This document shows positions 35,510 through 44,273 of a DNA stretch of 64,000 bases, one piece after another (within the stretch, counting starts at the first letter, position 1; every line of letters starts with the position of its first letter). The notes under the pieces are model-generated. The model saw only the letters and a program-made list of their open reading frames with translations, searched no databases and had not been told where the DNA came from. The position numbers and the translations under genes are program-made. The DNA is taken from NCBI RefSeq assembly GCF_014697125.1, contig NZ_JACJRG010000031.1:1-64000 (forward strand), given 5' to 3'. The stretch comes from Anabaena minutissima FACHB-250 (GTDB lineage Bacteria > Cyanobacteriota > Cyanobacteriia > Cyanobacteriales > Nostocaceae).

Positions 35510-38401
35510 ATGTTGACTAATAATCAGATGGGGCTGCCACAACCACCTATAGCCGCCGAAGAACAAATTGTTGCCTTAGGACGCGTTTTGCAAAGCCTAA
35601 GGGAAGAGGATGATGTTGAAGTTCTGATGGCAATTACTACTTCTTATATTCAACAGCAGTTTAATTACAGTCTGATTTGGATTGCTGTTTACGATCGCAT
35701 CAAGCATACATTGTTGGGTCAAGGTGGTGTCACCCCTGGAGGCGAGGATAATTTTTTACGCAAACGGTTGATTCTCTGTCCCGGTGACTTATTAGAGCAA
35801 GTAGTTATTCAACAGCGTCCTGTGGGAGTAGCGGATATTCGCACTGAAACGAGAATGGGCGAATTGCAAGACTTGGGACAAAAATACAACGTTCGGGGAA
35901 CAATTATTTTTCCCATACGCTACAAAGACCGTTGTTTGGGGTTGCTGTTAATAGCTTCAGAACGCTGGGGTTATTTGATCCCAGAGGAGACCAAAACTAG
36001 CGTGATGATTGTCTTAGGCGAATTGGGGTCAATACTTCATCAAAATGAATTTCATTTGCAGCAAAAGCAAAGCAAGCGTCCTGATCAGCCTTTATTAGAA
36101 TTACTGGACAATTTACATAACTTCAATAATTTAGAAGAAAGACTCAAAGCAGTAGTAGAAGCAACCCATGAATTTGTTGCCCCCAGTCGTACCAATATTT
36201 ACTGGTTTGATCGGGAAGGACGCTATTTTTGGTGTCGGATCACTAATCAGCTGATGAAAATGAACCGAGATGTACAGCGTGAACAGCCAGCAGCCGGGAT
36301 GACTGTACAAGAGTTGAGTGATTTTTATTATGCTTTGTCAGTTAATCAAATTGTTTGGATTGGTGACGCTCGTAGTTCCCTAAACAGTCATTTTACTGCC
36401 AAGTTATTGCAACGCTGGCGAGTGCGATCGCTCTTGGCTGCTCCAATTATCTGGCAAAAAGACCTATTGGGGTTTCTGGCTGTCGAAGGTATTGAACCGC
36501 GCATTTGGTCAGAAGCAGACAAAAATTTTGTTCAAGGTGCGGCGGGTTTAGTCTCTCTGGTAGCTCCAACTGAAAAAATGGAAACTACCATTCAACAAAT
36601 TAAAGAGGATTCTCAACTCACTAGCCAAGTTGCTCAAGCTATCTACACTCACCAAGACCTCAAAGAAACTTTACGTATTTGTGCCGCCAAGGTATTAACT
36701 CGGTTAGGTGCTACCCGCTTTTTAGTTTTACAGTACGATGCTGACCGCAATAACTATCAAGTTATTTATCAAACCCAACCCCATAATCGCCGTCCTTTGA
36801 CCTTTGCTTTTAGTTTATTGACCGAAACCGATAGGCAAATGTTGAAGTCGGCGAAAACAACCGTAGAAATTGAGAATTTAGACGAAGATTTACGGTTTTT
36901 TAACTGGCGACCACCTTTAATAGAAAATGGAGTGCGATCGCTGTTAGTTTGCAACTGCACTCAAGGTCATCGACCAGAAGCAATCCTGCTAATTACCCAC
37001 ACCAAGCATTACAATTGGACGACCCTCGAAAAAGAACTGTTGTGGATTGTCAGTCAACAAATAGGTGTAGTTTTAAGACAATGGCGACTACTAACCAATA
37101 GTGAACAACAGCAAAAAATTGTGCAGAGTATTCAACAATCTCTCTGCATTTTAGAAGAAGCCCATAGTGAAAACACTGAGACAGAAAAAAATTACTTAGA
37201 AACTACTACGCTGGCACAAATAGCATCTATTCTTGGCTGTCCTTTAGCTTTAATGTTGTCTTGGTCATCTGGCCAGTCTCAGGCGGAGATTATCCCCGGA
37301 GTAACTACTGATAGTCACTTTAATATTCGCACAGATGCACAAGTATCCGTGCAGTCTGAAGCATTGATTCAGTGGGCGTTGTCTAAAGATGGCTACTTAA
37401 ATCTGAAAGTCGATGATTTACCCCCAGAAACCAAAAAATGGTTAAATTGCCCAGGTGCGGGTAAGGTTTTGGTCATAGCTTTACGGACTGCTGCTATTCA
37501 TCAACCCACAGGGGTAGTTGTCATAGCAGACCACGCAGAACGCTACTGGCCACAACAAACTTTGAATGCTATAGAAACTCTGATTGAGCAATTAGCTTGG
37601 TTGCGTCGTCAACAGCTAATTAGCAAAAGTCTAGAATCTACAACCCAAGAACTACGTCAACTCAATTGGTACAAACATCGACGGTTGGAAGAAGTTCAAA
37701 GGACAACAGCACTGCTACTTGGGCAAATTCATGATTTGGGGATTCCTACTAATGAACTAACTCAGACACGCTACCAATTATTGTGGCGACAGTTAGATCA
37801 CACCAGTACGGCGATGACAGGATTGTTAAAACAAGAGCAATGGCAATTGAACATGAGTGGGGAAACTATGCCCATAGCCAGCTTGTTGAAGCGATCGCTC
37901 GAACGCATAGACAACTTAGTTCAAAAACAGAAACTCTGGATTGGGGTTCATGGATTGGGACAATCCACACAAGAACCAGATTCAAGTAATGGTTCTAGCT
38001 TACCAAAAAGTATTAACGCGCCCAGCCATCCCTCTTCAATGGCGATCGTTGGCGACATTATTAAATTTGAATTAATCGTCCATGAATTATTATTGGCGGC
38101 CTGTCAACGTTCTCCTCATGGCAGCAGAATTGACATTTGGTGTCGTCGCTTAGATGAACAATTCTTGGAATTATCGATTACAGATAATGGCATGATTGCA
38201 CCAGAGTTACTAGCACAACTAGAACAAAAGACCCGTAAAGATGTGCTGACAGCCTGTCATCTCGATCAACTCCCAGGTTTGCATTTATTGATCTGTCAAC
38301 AGCTAATGCAGCAACTCAAAGGAGAATTACATCTCTATCAGTTACCTGATAATCGAGTAGTCAGCCGCTTACTATTGCCATTAGCAACCAATAATTCTTA
38401 G
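35510..38401 (+). CDS. Multi-GAF protein with a degenerate histidine-kinase-like C-terminus
   Basis: Cytosolic protein of 963 aa with about four GAF-like modules (approximately residues 25-180, 205-350, 370-515 and 545-695), seen as repeating FPIRYKDRCLGLLLIASERW and APIIWQKDLLGFLAVEGIEP type strands. A helical segment follows (about 715-800), then a GHKL ATPase-like end with SITDNGMIAPELL and GLHLLICQQLMQQLKGEL. The N box asparagine is absent (HELLLAACQ) and no clear phospho-acceptor H box is seen, so it may not be an active kinase. No bilin-type cysteine context was identified. Ligand and partner are unknown. Confidence 0.75.
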   Translation: MLTNNQMGLPQPPIAAEEQIVALGRVLQSLREEDDVEVLMAITTSYIQQQFNYSLIWIAVYDRIKHTLLGQGGVTPGGEDNFLRKRLILCPGDLLEQVVIQQRPVGVADIRTETRMGELQDLGQKYNVRGTIIFPIRYKDRCLGLLLIASERWGYLIPEETKTSVMIVLGELGSILHQNEFHLQQKQSKRPDQPLLELLDNLHNFNNLEERLKAVVEATHEFVAPSRTNIYWFDREGRYFWCRITNQLMKMNRDVQREQPAAGMTVQELSDFYYALSVNQIVWIGDARSSLNSHFTAKLLQRWRVRSLLAAPIIWQKDLLGFLAVEGIEPRIWSEADKNFVQGAAGLVSLVAPTEKMETTIQQIKEDSQLTSQVAQAIYTHQDLKETLRICAAKVLTRLGATRFLVLQYDADRNNYQVIYQTQPHNRRPLTFAFSLLTETDRQMLKSAKTTVEIENLDEDLRFFNWRPPLIENGVRSLLVCNCTQGHRPEAILLITHTKHYNWTTLEKELLWIVSQQIGVVLRQWRLLTNSEQQQKIVQSIQQSLCILEEAHSENTETEKNYLETTTLAQIASILGCPLALMLSWSSGQSQAEIIPGVTTDSHFNIRTDAQVSVQSEALIQWALSKDGYLNLKVDDLPPETKKWLNCPGAGKVLVIALRTAAIHQPTGVVVIADHAERYWPQQTLNAIETLIEQLAWLRRQQLISKSLESTTQELRQLNWYKHRRLEEVQRTTALLLGQIHDLGIPTNELTQTRYQLLWRQLDHTSTAMTGLLKQEQWQLNMSGETMPIASLLKRSLERIDNLVQKQKLWIGVHGLGQSTQEPDSSNGSSLPKSINAPSHPSSMAIVGDIIKFELIVHELLLAACQRSPHGSRIDIWCRRLDEQFLELSITDNGMIAPELLAQLEQKTRKDVLTACHLDQLPGLHLLICQQLMQQLKGELHLYQLPDNRVVSRLLLPLATNNS

Positions 38402-38535
38402 CAATTTATCTTTTAGCCTGAAGCTATAAGTCTTAGAAAACATCACGTAATAATTTCCGAATTTAATGATTTATTGCGATCGCTCCTTTTGTCTCGGTAA
38501 GTTAACGAAAGCTAATCCACCCAACGTGAAGATTT

Positions 38536-39219
38536 TTATTTAGTTTTGTCAGTTTGATTATCTTGATTCATCTCACGTCTACGCAGTTTTACCAAAAATC
38601 TCACCCGCCGTTTGAATTCTTCAAAGTCTACATCACTAAGTTTAGTTTTATCCCAGGACGGGCGTTGGTTAATTTGTTCACACCAGTTTTGCAGTTGGGG
38701 ATAATTATTTAGACTCACACCCAAGTTAGGTAAAAACGGTAACACTGTTCCAGCAACAATGTCTGCTAGAGTTAATTGTTCACCATTAAAAAAAGTATAC
38801 CCGCCAATAATTTCTGTCAAAAATTGCAGCACTTTATTTATATGCTCTAAGGCTTTTAAGAATTGCGGTGATTCCGGACTATCACAAATTAGTGTAATTA
38901 TTTTGGGAAATAATTCATTAGCTGTTACCATTTGCACCATTCTGACTTTCGCCAAGCCTTGAGCATCATTAGGTAACAATGCAGGGGTGAGATATTTCCT
39001 CTCTAAATAATCTAAAATCGCCAAAGATTCTATTATCCTAAACCCATCATCTACTACAACTGGGATATGGTGAAATGGATTAATTTCCAAAAATTCTGGC
39101 TGTAATTGATCACCATTTAATTTCATTAATATCGGTTCAAATTCAATTTCCTTTTCTAATAAAGTTATCCACACACGCCGAGCATTAGGTGAAAGAGGGG
39201 CGTAGTAAAATTTCAGCAT
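38536..39219 (-). CDS. Glutathione S-transferase family protein
   Basis: Protein of 227 aa with the two-domain GST layout: a thioredoxin-like N-terminal part (MLKFYYAPLSPNARRVWITL, HHIPVVVDDGFRIIESLAIL with the Pro and the ES pair that binds glutathione) and an all-helical C-terminal part (LTLADIVAGTVLPFL). The active-site residue is probably the Ser of PLSPNAR. It is the last gene of the TetR-controlled cluster, with its own operator copy 26 bp upstream. A detoxification role is inferred. Confidence 0.88.
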   Translation of the reverse strand: MLKFYYAPLSPNARRVWITLLEKEIEFEPILMKLNGDQLQPEFLEINPFHHIPVVVDDGFRIIESLAILDYLERKYLTPALLPNDAQGLAKVRMVQMVTANELFPKIITLICDSPESPQFLKALEHINKVLQFLTEIIGGYTFFNGEQLTLADIVAGTVLPFLPNLGVSLNNYPQLQNWCEQINQRPSWDKTKLSDVDFEEFKRRVRFLVKLRRREMNQDNQTDKTK

Positions 39220-39244
39220 CGAAAACTCCTATGTATAATTAAAA

Positions 39245-39258
39245 AGACCGAATGGTTT
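39245..39258. promoter_or_regulatory. TetR operator copy 3
   Basis: AGACC-GAAT-GGTTT, matching the 5-4-5 palindrome AGACC-N4-GGTCT at all but one position. It lies 26 bp upstream of the GST start. Confidence 0.7.
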
Positions 39259-39283
39259 GTTAAACTATAAAAAATTTGGCTGG

Positions 39284-39715
39284 TTAAATCTGCTGAGATT
39301 GACAATATTTCTGTTTTAAGCCTTCTGGTATGGGGATTGGACGACTACTTTCTAAACTCATAAAAGCACCTTTTTGTGTGGCTGATGCGGCTAACTTGTT
39401 GTTAGCTAAAATTTCGGCTTGTACAGTCCATTTTAAGCGTCCTAAATTACTTAACCATAAACGGCCAATCACTTGATCAGTTAGCTTAATTGGGCGTTTA
39501 TATTCAATTTCTGTCCCTGCCATAATTGGTGCATATCCTTGCTCAAGCTGTTGCTCAAGTTGCCAGTATTCTTCTAAAAATTTTAGGCGTAAATCTTCTA
39601 GCCACCTGATATAAACTATGTTGCTCACAATGCCGACAAAATCTATATCATAAGTTCTTACGGGTATACTTAATACTACTTCTAAGGGCCTATAAATTTT
39701 GTCAGTTGTTAGCAT
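39284..39715 (-). CDS. Acyl-CoA thioesterase, hotdog fold (4HBT family)
   Basis: Protein of 143 aa of the YbgC/FadM/4HBT type: the signature VRTYDIDFVGIVSNIVYIRW (residues about 18-37) carries the active-site Asp of the hotdog fold, followed by the long helix region and TEIEYKRPIKLTDQV. The substrate is probably a short or aromatic acyl-CoA. It lies between two operator palindromes in the TetR cluster, upstream of the GST gene. Confidence 0.87.
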   Translation of the reverse strand: MLTTDKIYRPLEVVLSIPVRTYDIDFVGIVSNIVYIRWLEDLRLKFLEEYWQLEQQLEQGYAPIMAGTEIEYKRPIKLTDQVIGRLWLSNLGRLKWTVQAEILANNKLAASATQKGAFMSLESSRPIPIPEGLKQKYCQSQQI

Positions 39716-39738
39716 GATTTCTCCTCCACGTCACATAA

Positions 39739-39752
39739 AGACCATTCGGTCT
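39739..39752. promoter_or_regulatory. TetR operator copy 2
   Basis: Perfect palindrome AGACC-ATTC-GGTCT, 24 bp upstream of the thioesterase start and 18 bp after the tautomerase stop. Confidence 0.75.
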
Positions 39753-39769
39753 GTAAAGCCATAAAAAAA

Positions 39770-40159
39770 TTAAACTTCTACTTTGTAGTTAAGTGTTAAT
39801 TCGTCACCTGGTAAACCCCTGATCCCCCAGTTGGATTTAGGCGTTTCAAAAATTGTGATTTCAATATCATCTACTGAAATATTCAATTTTATATTAATCT
39901 TTTGAATCAACAACAGAATTAGCTGTTTTTTAGTTGCAACTGAACGTCCATCAAACATACTAATTTCCATAATCAGATAATTATCTGATCTATCTGATGG
40001 GTAATAAAAGTCAGATTTATCTAATGGAAAAAAGCGATGAAATCTTTTCTCTGGAGCAATTTGCAAACCTTCAATTAGAGCAGCATGAATGATATTTGAT
40101 AGCTCTGCTTTGATTGGGTTGAGCTTGTCAGATAAACCATAAACTTTAATTTGTACCAT
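39770..40159 (-). CDS. Tautomerase family protein
   Basis: Protein of 129 aa resembling the longer tautomerase/MIF-like group: MVQIKVYGLSDKLNP at the start, where position 2 is Val and not the catalytic proline; then GLQIAPEKRFHRFFPLD, NYLIMEISMFDGRS and VDDIEITIFETPKSNWGIRG. The C-terminal part is typical of cyanobacterial and proteobacterial tautomerase_2 proteins in which Pro1 chemistry is not guaranteed. It sits 4 bp downstream of the tetR gene, so the two are co-transcribed. Confidence 0.78.
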   Translation of the reverse strand: MVQIKVYGLSDKLNPIKAELSNIIHAALIEGLQIAPEKRFHRFFPLDKSDFYYPSDRSDNYLIMEISMFDGRSVATKKQLILLLIQKINIKLNISVDDIEITIFETPKSNWGIRGLPGDELTLNYKVEV

Positions 40160-40163
40160 TGTG

Positions 40164-40751
40164 TTAAAGATGAGTTTCTATGTACTGATTGAGATGATTA
40201 ACTGCTCTTTGCATATAAATATTATCTCCATATAACTTGCTCATCATAATTGAACCCTCTAAGGTTGCAGTTATAATACTGGCGATTTCATCGGCATTGA
40301 TTCCTGGTTGAATTTCACCCTTTTCTATGCCAGTTTCAATAATGCGGCGAATGAGATTGAGCCAAGCTGTCATGGCCTGTTGAGTGCGTTCTCTTAAAGC
40401 CGGATGAGCGTCATCACTTTCAATAGCTGTATTCAGTAGGGGACACCCTCCTGGGATGGGTGGATTTTCTACAAAGCTGCTAAATACGTTAACGATCGCC
40501 TTTAAACGACTAATGGCATGACGTTCATGGCGTAATGCTAACCTGTAATGTTTGCTGACACAAGCGATCGCATAATCGAAAGCCTGTAATGCTAATTCAT
40601 CTTTGCTTGGGAAATGATTGTAAATTCCTCCCTTCTGTAATCCCGTCACCCGCATAATGTCAGAGATAGACGAACCTGCATACCCCTGTTGGTTAAACAG
40701 TTCGGCTGCTTGTTGGATAATCCGAGCTTTTGTTTCTTCGCCTTTGGACAT
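40164..40751 (-). CDS. TetR/AcrR family transcriptional repressor
   Basis: Regulator of 195 aa. HTH: AELFNQQGYAGSSISDIMRV followed by TGLQKGGIYNHFPSKDELA (residues about 15-53). The C-terminal domain (NPPIPGGCPLLNTAIESDDA) is of the type found near enzymes for reactive aldehydes or acyl compounds. Palindromes AGACC-N4-GGTCT lie in front of this gene, the thioesterase and the GST gene, and nowhere else noticed, which defines a small local regulon. The inducer is unknown, but GST, thioesterase and tautomerase suggest electrophile or organic stress. Confidence 0.9.
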   Translation of the reverse strand: MSKGEETKARIIQQAAELFNQQGYAGSSISDIMRVTGLQKGGIYNHFPSKDELALQAFDYAIACVSKHYRLALRHERHAISRLKAIVNVFSSFVENPPIPGGCPLLNTAIESDDAHPALRERTQQAMTAWLNLIRRIIETGIEKGEIQPGINADEIASIITATLEGSIMMSKLYGDNIYMQRAVNHLNQYIETHL

Positions 40752-40763
40752 TAAAAGTATTTA

Positions 40764-40777
40764 AGACCGATTGGTCT
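40764..40777. promoter_or_regulatory. TetR operator copy 1
   Basis: Perfect palindrome AGACC-GATT-GGTCT, 12 bp upstream of the tetR start, fitting autorepression. Confidence 0.78.
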
Positions 40778-40967
40778 GATTAAGACTATCACCATATATT
40801 GAGGATAGTCAACCCAGTTAAAAATGTAAAATTAAAAATTGCAATCAGTGGGGGCTTGTACCCGCCACTAATTGTAGACAACTGAATCTTCGCGGAGCGT
40901 GTCCTAGAAAGACGCTCTAAGCGTAGCTATACCGCAGGCTTTACGTAAAATCCAAAACCCAAAATCC

Positions 40968-42122
40968 CTAAGCCGAGAGAGTTAAAATTTTCTCCACAAC
41001 TTGAGAATCGACATCTTGCTGTTCGCCCAAAACTGCCAAACCGTGCTTTCGGAGGCGTTCGATAATTGCAGGAATACTTTCTAAGCCTACACCGTAGTCA
41101 GATAGATGAGTGCGGACACCGACAGATTCAAAGAAGTTGCGAGTTTGAGCGATCGCTTGTTCTACGCGTTCGGCTTCGCTACCATCAACTATGTTCCAGA
41201 CGCGTTCTGCATATTGTAGAAGCTTTTGCCATTTGCGATCGCGTCTCACAGAGAGGGTACTTGGTAGCACAATCGCCAAAGTTTGAGCATGATCTAAACC
41301 GTGTTCCGCCGTCAACTCATGACCAATCATGTGAGTCGCCCAATCTTGCGGAACTCCCGCACCAATTAATCCATTGAGAGCCATTGTTGCACACCACATC
41401 ACATTAGCCCGTGCATCATAATCGTGGGGATTAGCTAAGGTTTTTGCCCCCTCCTCAATCAGCGTTTTCAAGATTGACTCCGCCATCCCGTCTTGTAATG
41501 GAGCATTGGCGGGATAAGTCAAATACTGTTCCATGACATGGGTATAAGCATCAACAATCCCATTACCAATTTGTCTTGGAGGTAAGGAAAAAGTCGTTTG
41601 TGGGTCAAGCACAGAGAAACGAGGAAATACCAAATCACTGGTAAAGTAGAGTTTTTCTTGTGTTTCCTCCTTAGTAATCACAGCACCTGTATTCATCTCC
41701 GAACCAGTAGCTGGAAGGGTTAATACAGTACCCAAAGGTACAGCCGCAGTCACAGGTGCTTGCTTAATGAGGATGTCCCAAGGATCGCCTTCAAAGTGAA
41801 CCGCCGCCGCAATAAACTTAGTACCATCCAGAACTGAACCGCCACCCACCGCCAGCAGGAAATCAATCCCTTCTTGACGTACCAATTCCACAGCTTTCAT
41901 CAGTGTTTCTAGGCGGGGATTAGGTTCAATTCCACCGAACTCAAACACATTCCGTCCAGCTAAGGTAGATTTAACTTGATCGTAGACACCATTGGTTTTG
42001 ATGCTACCTCCACCGTAAGTTATGAGAATTTTGGCATCAGCCGGAATCTCAACACCAATATTGGCAATTTGACCTTTACCAAAGAGGATTTTAACTGGGT
42101 TATAAAAAACAAAGTTTTCCAT
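40968..42122 (-). CDS. Iron-containing alcohol / aldehyde dehydrogenase (YqhD/BdhA type)
   Basis: NADPH-linked group III dehydrogenase of 384 aa that reduces short-chain aldehydes. The N-terminal MENFVFYNPVKILFGKGQI, the cofactor turn ITYGGGSIKTNGVYD, AVGGGSVLDGTKF and GSEMNTGAV are standard. Metal ligands are visible in the DAYTHVMEQYL helix and in HMIGHELTAEHGLDHAQTLA. Orthologues are usually linked to aldehyde detoxification. It lies just upstream of the TetR cluster, separated by about 190 bp that include a dispersed repeat. Confidence 0.92.
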   Translation of the reverse strand: MENFVFYNPVKILFGKGQIANIGVEIPADAKILITYGGGSIKTNGVYDQVKSTLAGRNVFEFGGIEPNPRLETLMKAVELVRQEGIDFLLAVGGGSVLDGTKFIAAAVHFEGDPWDILIKQAPVTAAVPLGTVLTLPATGSEMNTGAVITKEETQEKLYFTSDLVFPRFSVLDPQTTFSLPPRQIGNGIVDAYTHVMEQYLTYPANAPLQDGMAESILKTLIEEGAKTLANPHDYDARANVMWCATMALNGLIGAGVPQDWATHMIGHELTAEHGLDHAQTLAIVLPSTLSVRRDRKWQKLLQYAERVWNIVDGSEAERVEQAIAQTRNFFESVGVRTHLSDYGVGLESIPAIIERLRKHGLAVLGEQQDVDSQVVEKILTLSA

Positions 42123-42252
42123 GAGTGCTTAAACTAAGGATTAAGATTGCGCCTTAAGTATTGTAATCAGTTTGACCGATGCCCAAGCACTACCAGCTTA
42201 TTGCAATCAATCCCAATTATTAATTAAGTAGAACAGGGTAAATAATTAAAGG

Positions 42253-42376
42253 TTTGTAGTAAGAACTTTAGTTCTCTCTGCGTTCTCTCCGTTCCCTGCG
42301 GGACGCTACGCCAACGCATAGCGTGTCGTAGACAGACGCTCCGCGAACAAAAAAGGACTAAAGTCCTTACTACGAA
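42253..42376. repeat. MITE-like element with 20-bp terminal inverted repeats
   Basis: Left arm GTAGTAAGAACTTTAGTTCT (42256-42275) and right arm AGGACTAAAGTCCTTACTAC (42354-42373) pair at 18 of 20 positions. The interior holds a GC-rich dispersed palindrome (GGGACGCTACGCCAACGCAT type). There is no coding capacity. It fills most of the 42123-42512 gap between sbtB and the dehydrogenase gene. Confidence 0.7.
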
Positions 42377-42512
42377 CTCAATCCTAGTTTTTTTACATTA
42401 CTTAACGTAGTTTGTTTTTTTCGAGTCGTTCTACTTACTTGGCAAATTATCTTATCCAAACCGTATTGCTCTATCACCTGTCCCCTGTCACCTGTCACCT
42501 GTCCCCAGTCCC

Positions 42513-42821
42513 CTAACCAACACACCTAGTTGTTTCTAATTCCATCGCATCGGAAATAAAACACGCACCACCAAATTTATTCAAGACTAGTCGCATATTT
42601 GTCTCTACTAACTGCAACTTTTCAGGAGGAAAGAAAGCTATAACATAGACGTTATCTAACAAGGTCATAGCTAAATCATTAGTAAATTTGCCCTTAGTAC
42701 CTTTACCTGCAACATCTTTAATTACACTATGACCAGGTACGCCAGATTTTTCTAAAGCCTCTAAAATCTTACTAAGTTCGACATAGTTAGCAAAGATTTC
42801 TATGCGTTTTACAGGCTGCAT
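42513..42821 (-). CDS. sbtB: PII-like signalling protein SbtB
   Basis: Small trimeric PII-like protein of 102 aa from the ATG at 42821. SbtB binds adenyl nucleotides, including cAMP, and associates with the bicarbonate transporter SbtA to control it. The ferredoxin-like core is visible (KRIEIFANYVELSKILEALE), followed by the T-loop region GHSVIKDVAGKGTKGKF and NVYVIAFFPPEKLQLVETNM. The tail ends ELETTRCVG, without the CGPxGC redox loop present in some SbtB proteins. It lies 4 bp downstream of sbtA in one operon. Confidence 0.9.
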   Translation of the reverse strand: MQPVKRIEIFANYVELSKILEALEKSGVPGHSVIKDVAGKGTKGKFTNDLAMTLLDNVYVIAFFPPEKLQLVETNMRLVLNKFGGACFISDAMELETTRCVG

Positions 42822-42825
42822 TATC

Positions 42826-43797
42826 TCAACTCCAAAATAAATTAATGCCGTATAAATACAACGGTATGCCCACAATAATATTGAAAGGAAAGGTTACAGC
42901 TAAGGCAGTGGAAACATACAAACTAGGGTTAGCCTCTGGAACTGTTAGCCGCATAGCTGCTGGTACGGCAATATAGGAAGCACTAGCACACAACACTGAA
43001 AACAACAGGCTATCACCCTGTGACATACCAATGACTTTAGCAATTACGAGGGCAATACTGGCATTCACAATTGGGATGAGTATGGCAAAAAAGATTAAAA
43101 ATACTCCGGTTTTTTGTAAATCTTTAATTCTTTTAGCGGCTAAGAGTCCCATATCTAACAAAAAGAAGGTGAGGACTCCATAAAACAAATCTTGGGTAAA
43201 GGGTTTTAATACTTCCCCTCCATGTTCGCCCGTGAGTACACCCATGATTAGGCTACCCACAAGTAAAAATACAGAACTATTAAAGCAAGCTTCTTGTATT
43301 ATTTCTGACCATACAAATTCTCTCTGATTCTGCTCTTGGGTAAATAGATTGACTAAAACTAAACCAACAATGATTGCAGGTGATTCCATCAATGCCAAGG
43401 CTGCAATCATGTAGCCATCGAACGATATACCTAATTGAGTTAAGAAAGAGGTAGCAGTAATAAATGTAACTGCACTGATTGAACCATAAGTGGCAGCGAT
43501 CGCAGCTGCATTGTAAGTATCTAGTTTGACCCTCAAAATAAAAAACGTATAAATTGGCACTAGACTTGCCATTAATACCGCCGCCAGTAAGGTGAGGATA
43601 ACTTCGTGATTCAAACCACTTTTGACTAGTTCCACACCCCCCTTAAACCCAATAGCAAAGAGAAGATACAAAGAAAACAACTTAGGTAAAGGTGCAGGAA
43701 TTTCCAAATCTGACTTGAGAAATACCGCTAACATCCCCAAAAAAAAAGCCAACACAGGTGGATTCAAGATGTTCGACACTATTAAGCTGACATCCAT
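42826..43797 (-). CDS. sbtA: Sodium-dependent bicarbonate transporter SbtA
   Basis: Inner-membrane symporter of 323 aa that imports bicarbonate with Na+ as part of the carbon-concentrating mechanism. The start MDVSLIVSNILNPPVLAFFL, LFAIGFKGGVELVKSG, then the repeated second half (ESPAIIVGLVLVN, LLDMGLLAAKRI) show the inverted-repeat ten-helix fold. The ATG at 43797 follows AAGGAG at good spacing; an in-frame GTG at 43806 is less likely. The operon with sbtB is usually induced under low CO2 by LysR-type regulators. Confidence 0.95.
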   Translation of the reverse strand: MDVSLIVSNILNPPVLAFFLGMLAVFLKSDLEIPAPLPKLFSLYLLFAIGFKGGVELVKSGLNHEVILTLLAAVLMASLVPIYTFFILRVKLDTYNAAAIAATYGSISAVTFITATSFLTQLGISFDGYMIAALALMESPAIIVGLVLVNLFTQEQNQREFVWSEIIQEACFNSSVFLLVGSLIMGVLTGEHGGEVLKPFTQDLFYGVLTFFLLDMGLLAAKRIKDLQKTGVFLIFFAILIPIVNASIALVIAKVIGMSQGDSLLFSVLCASASYIAVPAAMRLTVPEANPSLYVSTALAVTFPFNIIVGIPLYLYGINLFWS

Positions 43798-44046
43798 TTC
43801 CACCACTCCTTTAAATTTATCTTAAAAATTCTGAATCAATTAAGTTTTGCATGAACTATCCCATTTGGGAATTGGGTACGGGAAATTGCACCTCCCTAGG
43901 GGACGCTACGCCAACCTAAAGAATAGGGCAGTGATCATGAGGAGCTTGCTTTCCTGCCGAAGTTTCAGCCTACCCATAGGGTATTTTGAATTAATTTCTC
44001 TCAAGTTCCATTTGTTAAATTTATACAAATTTTATGAATATCTGTA

Positions 44047-44052
44047 TATAAT
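44047..44052 (+). promoter_or_regulatory. Putative -10 element of the RND efflux operon
   Basis: TATAAT about 220 bp before the adaptor gene start, overlapped by the first of two palindromes. A -35 is weak (TACAAA at 44024-44029, 17 bp upstream). Confidence 0.5.
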
Positions 44053-44070
44053 GCAAGCAATTACTTGCAT
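44051..44070. promoter_or_regulatory. Operator-like palindrome A
   Basis: ATGCAAGCAATTACTTGCAT, in which nine of ten base pairs of the dyad match. It overlaps the -10 box, so a bound repressor would block transcription. Core 44053-44068. Confidence 0.65.
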
Positions 44071-44072
44071 TC

Positions 44073-44088
44073 GTAAGCAACTGCTTGC
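44073..44088. promoter_or_regulatory. Operator-like palindrome B
   Basis: GTAAGCAACTGCTTGC, a near-copy of the core of palindrome A, with centres exactly 20 bp apart (two helical turns), suggesting cooperative dimer binding. Confidence 0.62.
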
Positions 44089-44273
44089 ATAAATGTTGAA
44101 CCTGCCATTGCTAACTGAATGACCCTGAAAACCAGACCCATTAGTTTACAAGCTACTACTAGTGTGTAATATTCCCAATCTCCATCCAGACAAACATTAG
44201 TTTTTAAAGATTCAATCTATAGAAAATATCTCAGTAATTTCCCTAGTTAAAATTTAAGAACGAGTGACCAAAT

